A stretch of DNA of 21,854 nt from contig CAYGGJ010000008.1 of assembly GCA_964349415.1 (NCBI GenBank), positions 1-21,854 on the forward strand, read 5' to 3'. The translations under genes were made by a program, and so were the position numbers. The notes below the pieces were generated by a model. The model saw nothing but the letters and a program-made list of their open reading frames with translations, was not told the DNA's origin and searched no databases. Every line of letters begins with the position of its first letter. The first letter of the stretch is position 1. Below are positions 18,983 through 21,854 of the stretch, piece after piece. Origin of the DNA: 2-01-FULL-40-42 sp964349415. Lineage in GTDB: Bacteria > Patescibacteriota > Microgenomatia > UBA1406 > GWC2-37-13.

Positions 18983-19414
18983 ATGGAAGAAAAAGTACTT
19001 GAACTTCTTAAAAGCAAGACGCCAAAGCTATGTACCTTGGCGACAGTTAATTCTCAAGGAAAACCTGAGTCAGCGCTTATGGCCTATGCTATTTTAAGCG
19101 AGGTTAATTTAACATTGGTGTTAAGTACGAGAACGGGTACCAGAAAATGGGGAAACTTAAAAAATAATTCACAACTTTCTCTTGTGTTCGGAAGTGGATT
19201 TAGAGAGGCAACGGTTCAATACGAAGGGATTGCCAAACTTGTTGATAACCCAGAATCGTTCAAGACATATGAAGATGTTTATTTCTCCCAGAATCCTGAA
19301 ACTCTCCAATTTAAAGGATTACCGGAACTGGGATTTATTGTGGTAACTCCCAAATGGATCAGATTCACCAACTACACACTCAATCCTCCCGACATTGAAG
19401 AAAAAACTTTCTAA
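18983..19414 (+). CDS. Pyridoxamine 5'-phosphate oxidase-family (split-barrel flavin-binding) protein
   Basis: The product has 143 residues. It begins with a helix (EEKVLELLKS) and then the PNPOx split barrel: LCTLATVNSQGKPESALMAYAI, LTLVLSTRTGTRKWGNLKNNSQLSLVFG, and ATVQYEGIAKLVDN. The motif S-T-R-T-G-T-R-K-W-x-N-L is the FMN-contact region found in general stress-type and F420/FMN-binding split-barrel proteins. True PdxH catalytic residues are not evident, so it is probably a flavin-dependent reductase or stress protein, not a vitamin B6 enzyme. It has its own promoter and ends convergent with the membrane-anchored protein gene. Confidence 0.85.
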   Translation: MEEKVLELLKSKTPKLCTLATVNSQGKPESALMAYAILSEVNLTLVLSTRTGTRKWGNLKNNSQLSLVFGSGFREATVQYEGIAKLVDNPESFKTYEDVYFSQNPETLQFKGLPELGFIVVTPKWIRFTNYTLNPPDIEEKTF

Positions 19415-19415
19415 A

Positions 19416-19430
19416 TATCACTCAGTGATA
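19416..19430. repeat. Perfect 15-base inverted repeat at convergent gene ends
   Basis: TATCACT, a central C and AGTGATA form a perfect inverted repeat that includes the last codons of the minus-strand gene and sits 2 bases after the plus-strand gene. As RNA it can only form a 5-bp stem with a 5-base loop and lacks a T tract, so it is not a clear intrinsic terminator. A protein site or chance is possible. Confidence 0.4.
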
Positions 19431-20044
19431 ATACGGATTCTTGAAGAGTTTAGAGTTGCAGGTATTTTTAATTGGGTCTTCATCTGTACCTTGTAGGCTT
19501 TATTTCCTGAATCTAAAGTTATTTTATCCGAGGTCAGTTGCTGTGAAGTATTTGCGTTTGCAAAAGTAAGTTCGGAAAACCAAACCGGGTGCTTATCCGT
19601 TAGATTATAAAGACGCACGTATACTATCTGGTTTCCCGACGGGACATATACGGATGCCTCAAAAAAAGAACTTTTAATTTTATTATATTGTGCGGTGTCA
19701 ACGATTACTTGAAGTCCGGGGACATCTTCCCAATCATCAGAAGAATTAGTGCCGGACCCTATGGGCACAAACAGTTCCTTTTGTACAACATTGTTTTTTG
19801 TGGCACCTCCCGTGTTTGTCTGTAAGGTAATAGATGAAGCTGTCGCTTCCTGTATGTAGGAAAGACAACTTTGAGGACATGATTGAACCGAATTAGCGAT
19901 TTGCTTTTGAGCGGAAGGCCTATTATTAGTCTCCAGCTGTTGCGGTTGTGTTAACTCCCCCGAAGTATAGATCCAATAATCTATTGCAAGTATGTTTACC
20001 AGTAGCAAAATTCCGAGAAGGATCCTGAAAACTTTAGAGTACAT
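19418..20044 (-). CDS. Membrane-anchored extracytoplasmic protein, unknown function
   Basis: The 208-residue product has one N-terminal membrane helix (about 7-27, RILLGILLLVNILAIDYWIY) followed by a Thr/Gln/Ser-rich spacer with a Cys pair (SCPQSCLSYIQEA). It then has a probable beta-sandwich (residues 87-208): KELFVPIGSGTNSSDDWEDVPGLQVIVD, SFFEASVYVPSGNQIVYVRLYNLTDKHPVWFSELTF, LDSGNKAYKVQMKTQLK. The strand pattern looks like a jelly-roll of a carbohydrate-binding type, but I cannot assign a family. The start overlaps the NRAMP gene by 11 bases, so it is the second gene of that operon and may modify or assist the transporter at the cell surface; this is inference. Confidence 0.75.
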   Translation of the reverse strand: MYSKVFRILLGILLLVNILAIDYWIYTSGELTQPQQLETNNRPSAQKQIANSVQSCPQSCLSYIQEATASSITLQTNTGGATKNNVVQKELFVPIGSGTNSSDDWEDVPGLQVIVDTAQYNKIKSSFFEASVYVPSGNQIVYVRLYNLTDKHPVWFSELTFANANTSQQLTSDKITLDSGNKAYKVQMKTQLKIPATLNSSRIRIITE

Positions 20045-21305
20045 TTATAAAGTTTAATAGTAATGCGATTGCTGCTGTAAACATTAATAAAGTAATTATC
20101 CATCCGAGAGTGTTAGAGATGGGTCCATTTACGTGTTTCCCCATTATTTTCTTATTTTTACCTATGAGTAAAATAAGGACCATTAATGGTGGAGCGCAGA
20201 ATCCGTTAAAAATTGCAGAATAATACAATAGTTGGAAAGGTTTAATCGGGGTCAGATGTACAAATAGACCAAAGACAGTCGCAATCGTAATTACGGCATA
20301 AAATCCATGAGCCTTTTTAAATTTCAGATAGAGGCCTTCCTTAAATCCGATTGTTTCTGCGATGGCATACGACGCTGATCCCGCAAGAATCGGGACGGCC
20401 AGCAGGCCGGTGCTGATAATTCCTGCCGCAAATAAAACAAAAGCAAAATCTCCTGCAAATGGCCTTAAAGCTTCTGCTGCCTGATTGGCTGTTTCAATAT
20501 TTGTAATATTGTTCGCATGAAGAGTAGAGGCTGTTGTGATCATAATAAAGAGCATGATTAGATTGGAGAACAGCATTCCGGCCGCAGTGTCGAGCCGCAT
20601 ATTGCGAATATCCTTATTACGAATTCTTGGAATTCCTTTTCCCATCATTTTTAATTTCCCTTGAACAATCTCTTCCTCAACTTCTTCGTCTGTCTGCCAA
20701 AAGAAAAGGTACGGAGAGATAGTTGTTCCCAGAATCGCAACAATATTCAGAAGGTAGGTCTTATCAAGGGAAAACTTCGGAGTGAGGATCGACCATCCGA
20801 TGGTAGTCCAATCCTGCTTTACGATAAAAACAGTAACTACATAGGCAAGCAGTGATAAGGCTAAATATTTGAGTATTTTCGCGTAAGACGGATAAGGCAC
20901 AAAAACTTCAAGAAGGAGTATTATCACCGTAAATATTAATAGCCAAAACATAAATGGTATTCCCAAAAGCATTTGGGCAGAAGCAGCCATTGCACCAAGG
21001 TCGGCCCCGATATTGACCACATTGGCAAGAAACAAAAGAGATACGGAAAAATAAAGCACCGGACGAGAGTAGTGATTTTTTATCAAGTCAGCCAGTCCTC
21101 TTCCCGTGACCATGCCTATACGACCACACATTTCCTGGATTACCGTCATGAAAGGGAATGAGAAGAAGGCAGTCCAAAGTTGACTGTAGCCAAAAACCGC
21201 ACCGGTTTGCGAGTATGTCCCTATGCCTGCAGGATCATCATCCGCAGCACCGGTTACAAATCCAGGACCCACAATTTTTGCCAGCTTCTTAAGAAGTTTT
21301 TTCAC
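20034..21305 (-). CDS. NRAMP-family metal transporter with non-canonical metal site
   Basis: The product has 423 residues, a GTG start and about 11 membrane helices. It starts GPGFVTGAADDDPAGIGTYSQTGA, the NRAMP helix-1 region in which the canonical D-P-G-N is D24-P-A-G27, so the metal-binding Asn is Gly. In helix 6 the canonical A-x-x-M-P-H is T-x-I-S197-P-Y, so the metal-binding Met is Ser and the His is Tyr. FFWQTDEEVEEEIVQGK with RNKDIRNMRLDTAAGMLFSNL follows, as in a distinct bacterial NRAMP subgroup. Loss of the Met is also reported for the Mg2+-transporting NRAMP relatives. It is likely to carry an ion other than Mn2+/Fe2+. It overlaps the downstream membrane-anchored gene by 11 bases and reads divergently from the dehydratase gene. 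Confidence 0.9.
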   Translation of the reverse strand: MKKLLKKLAKIVGPGFVTGAADDDPAGIGTYSQTGAVFGYSQLWTAFFSFPFMTVIQEMCGRIGMVTGRGLADLIKNHYSRPVLYFSVSLLFLANVVNIGADLGAMAASAQMLLGIPFMFWLLIFTVIILLLEVFVPYPSYAKILKYLALSLLAYVVTVFIVKQDWTTIGWSILTPKFSLDKTYLLNIVAILGTTISPYLFFWQTDEEVEEEIVQGKLKMMGKGIPRIRNKDIRNMRLDTAAGMLFSNLIMLFIMITTASTLHANNITNIETANQAAEALRPFAGDFAFVLFAAGIISTGLLAVPILAGSASYAIAETIGFKEGLYLKFKKAHGFYAVITIATVFGLFVHLTPIKPFQLLYYSAIFNGFCAPPLMVLILLIGKNKKIMGKHVNGPISNTLGWIITLLMFTAAIALLLNFINVL

Positions 21306-21313
21306 CTAGTCTC

Positions 21314-21343
21314 ATTGTTGCATAAAACCAAATGTATTGTCAA
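21314..21343 (-). promoter_or_regulatory. Probable promoter for the NRAMP gene
   Basis: On the minus strand a perfect TTGACA (21338-21343) is followed after 18 nt by AACAAT (21314-21319), which ends 8 nt before the GTG at 21305. The -10 is weak. The -35 shares six bases with that of the divergent gene. Confidence 0.45.
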
Positions 21344-21365
21344 TAAGGCCTACTATTTGTACAAT
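21337..21365 (+). promoter_or_regulatory. Promoter for the pterin dehydratase gene
   Basis: TTGTCA (21337-21342), a 17-nt spacer and TACAAT (21360-21365) end 6 nt before ATG 21372. The -35 overlaps, on the opposite strand, a TTGACA (21338-21343) suited to the NRAMP promoter. Confidence 0.7.
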
Positions 21366-21371
21366 TAATAC

Positions 21372-21707
21372 ATGGACTCAAAACCTTTAACAAGTCAGAA
21401 ATGTATACCTTGTGAAGGTGGGGTTAAACCCATGACCCCTCAAGAATTTACCCCTCATCTTGTTCAAATCAAGAACTGGAATGTAGTTGACGGTAAGCAA
21501 ATTCAAAAAGACTTTAAATTTAAAGATTTTAAAGAAGCGTTGGCTTTCGTCAATAAAGTGGGAGATATTGCAGAAGCTGAGGGTCATCACCCTGACATTT
21601 CAATATATAGCTGGAATAAAGTAAAAATTGAGCTCTCTACGCACTCTATAGGTGGATTATCCCTCAATGACTTCATACTTGCAGCAAAAATCGATCAGCT
21701 GGTGTGA
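21372..21707 (+). CDS. phhB: 4a-hydroxytetrahydrobiopterin (pterin-4a-carbinolamine) dehydratase
   Basis: The product has 111 residues. The N-terminal QKCIPCEGGVKPMTPQEF is typical of bacterial PhhB-type proteins. The core has FKDFKEALAFVNKVGDIAEAEGHHPDISI with the active-site His 72-His 73-Pro-Asp motif, then VKIELSTHSIGGLSLNDFILAAKID with His 91. All key residues of the family are present. The enzyme dehydrates 4a-hydroxytetrahydropterin in recycling of pterin cofactors; without phenylalanine hydroxylase nearby, it may instead act in folate or molybdopterin-related salvage, which is inference. It has its own leaderless promoter and is divergent from the NRAMP gene. Confidence 0.95.
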   Translation: MDSKPLTSQKCIPCEGGVKPMTPQEFTPHLVQIKNWNVVDGKQIQKDFKFKDFKEALAFVNKVGDIAEAEGHHPDISIYSWNKVKIELSTHSIGGLSLNDFILAAKIDQLV

Positions 21708-21713
21708 TACAAT
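21705..21713 (+). promoter_or_regulatory. Extended -10 for the gene at 21749
   Basis: TGATACAAT (21705-21713) is an extended -10 (TG-A-TACAAT) overlapping the TGA stop of the dehydratase gene (21705-21707). It ends 35 nt before ATG 21749, so this transcript would have a leader of about 28 nt, unlike its neighbours. Confidence 0.45.
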
Positions 21714-21748
21714 AAGTTATCCTTTTTTAGCAGGATGCTGCGTAAACT

Positions 21749-21854
21749 ATGACTCATACAGAACGTATACAAAAATGGTGGAAAAGTCTTCCCGACAAAA
21801 AGAAGTACTTAGAGGTTGTAACGGCGTTGTTGTCTATTCCGGTTCTTGCGACCG
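21749..21854 (+). CDS. Start of a gene cut by the window edge; basic amphipathic N terminus
   Basis: ATG 21749 opens a frame through the end of the window (35 codons): MTHTERIQKWWKSLPDKKKY followed by LEVVTALLSIPVLAT. The Lys/Trp-rich start and the hydrophobic stretch beginning near residue 22 look like a membrane-anchored protein with a short cytoplasmic tail. A Shine-Dalgarno-like AGGA (21731-21734) lies 14 nt upstream, too far to be convincing. The family cannot be told. Confidence 0.6.
   Translation, partial: MTHTERIQKWWKSLPDKKKYLEVVTALLSIPVLAT

Noticed and set aside
1..21854. Use of UGA as glycine (code 25) as in some CPR lineages
   Set aside because: Several genes end in TGA at the natural end of their families (MFS, MGMT, YggT-like, dehydratase), so TGA is a stop here.
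1..21854. tRNA, rRNA, CRISPR array, insertion sequence or prophage
   Set aside because: No cloverleaf-like gene, no regularly spaced direct repeats of CRISPR size, no transposase or integrase and no terminal repeats were seen on either strand.

Overview
The window is about 22 kb of bacterial DNA, moderately AT-rich and almost fully coding. It carries about 27 complete protein genes, two genes cut by the window edges, and no rRNA, tRNA, CRISPR array or insertion sequence that I can see. TGA, TAA and TAG all act as stops, so the code is the standard bacterial one. Most genes have a TATAAT-like box ending 4 to 10 nt before the start codon and no Shine-Dalgarno sequence, which implies mostly leaderless mRNAs. 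That trait, the compact layout, the short monocistronic units and the mix of families suggest a Patescibacteria/CPR genome (Microgenomates-like). This placement is inference; no phylogenetic marker is present.

Region 1 to 6 kb is a housekeeping/defence neighbourhood. It starts with the end of an AHSA1/SRPBCC protein, followed by VOC-fold proteins (227, 719, 1146, 2594, 5626), a DUF1428 protein, a SET-domain methyltransferase on the minus strand, a small membrane protein with an EmrB/QacA-type MFS exporter, a minimal MGMT-type DNA repair protein and a LapA-like membrane protein. Region 6 to 9.3 kb has a basic Gly/Arg-rich protein, a membrane-anchored Trp-rich putative glycosidase, a CNNM/HlyC-type transporter and a 65-residue protein. 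At 9.3 to 10.3 kb an HxlR regulator and a LUD-domain protein diverge from a shared palindromic operator. Region 10.3 to 12.8 kb has a 42-residue ORF, a YggT-like protein, a Nudix hydrolase and a secreted GH6 cellulase. Region 12.9 to 15.3 kb is a two-gene FAD oxidoreductase/SDR operon. Region 15.3 to 19.4 kb holds a tRNA-binding-domain protein, a soluble GAF histidine kinase, a P-loop protein, a eukaryote-type hexokinase and a PNPOx-family protein. The window ends with a divergent pair: an atypical NRAMP transporter with a membrane-anchored partner (minus) and pterin-4a-carbinolamine dehydratase (plus), then the start of a further gene.

No stretch over 300 bases lacks a gene; the longest gaps are 10298-10381 with 10511-10517 (around the small ORF) and 12799-12948. 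Five intergenic regions carry a recurring motif: TTACA-like units repeated at 11-12 nt (679-694, 2544-2559, 5210-5236, 10323-10349, 12874-12890). The spacing and wording resemble the direct-repeat boxes bound by OmpR/PhoB-family response regulators. This undescribed-looking regulon, the bidirectional HxlR operator and the hexokinase/P-loop pair are the best leads.
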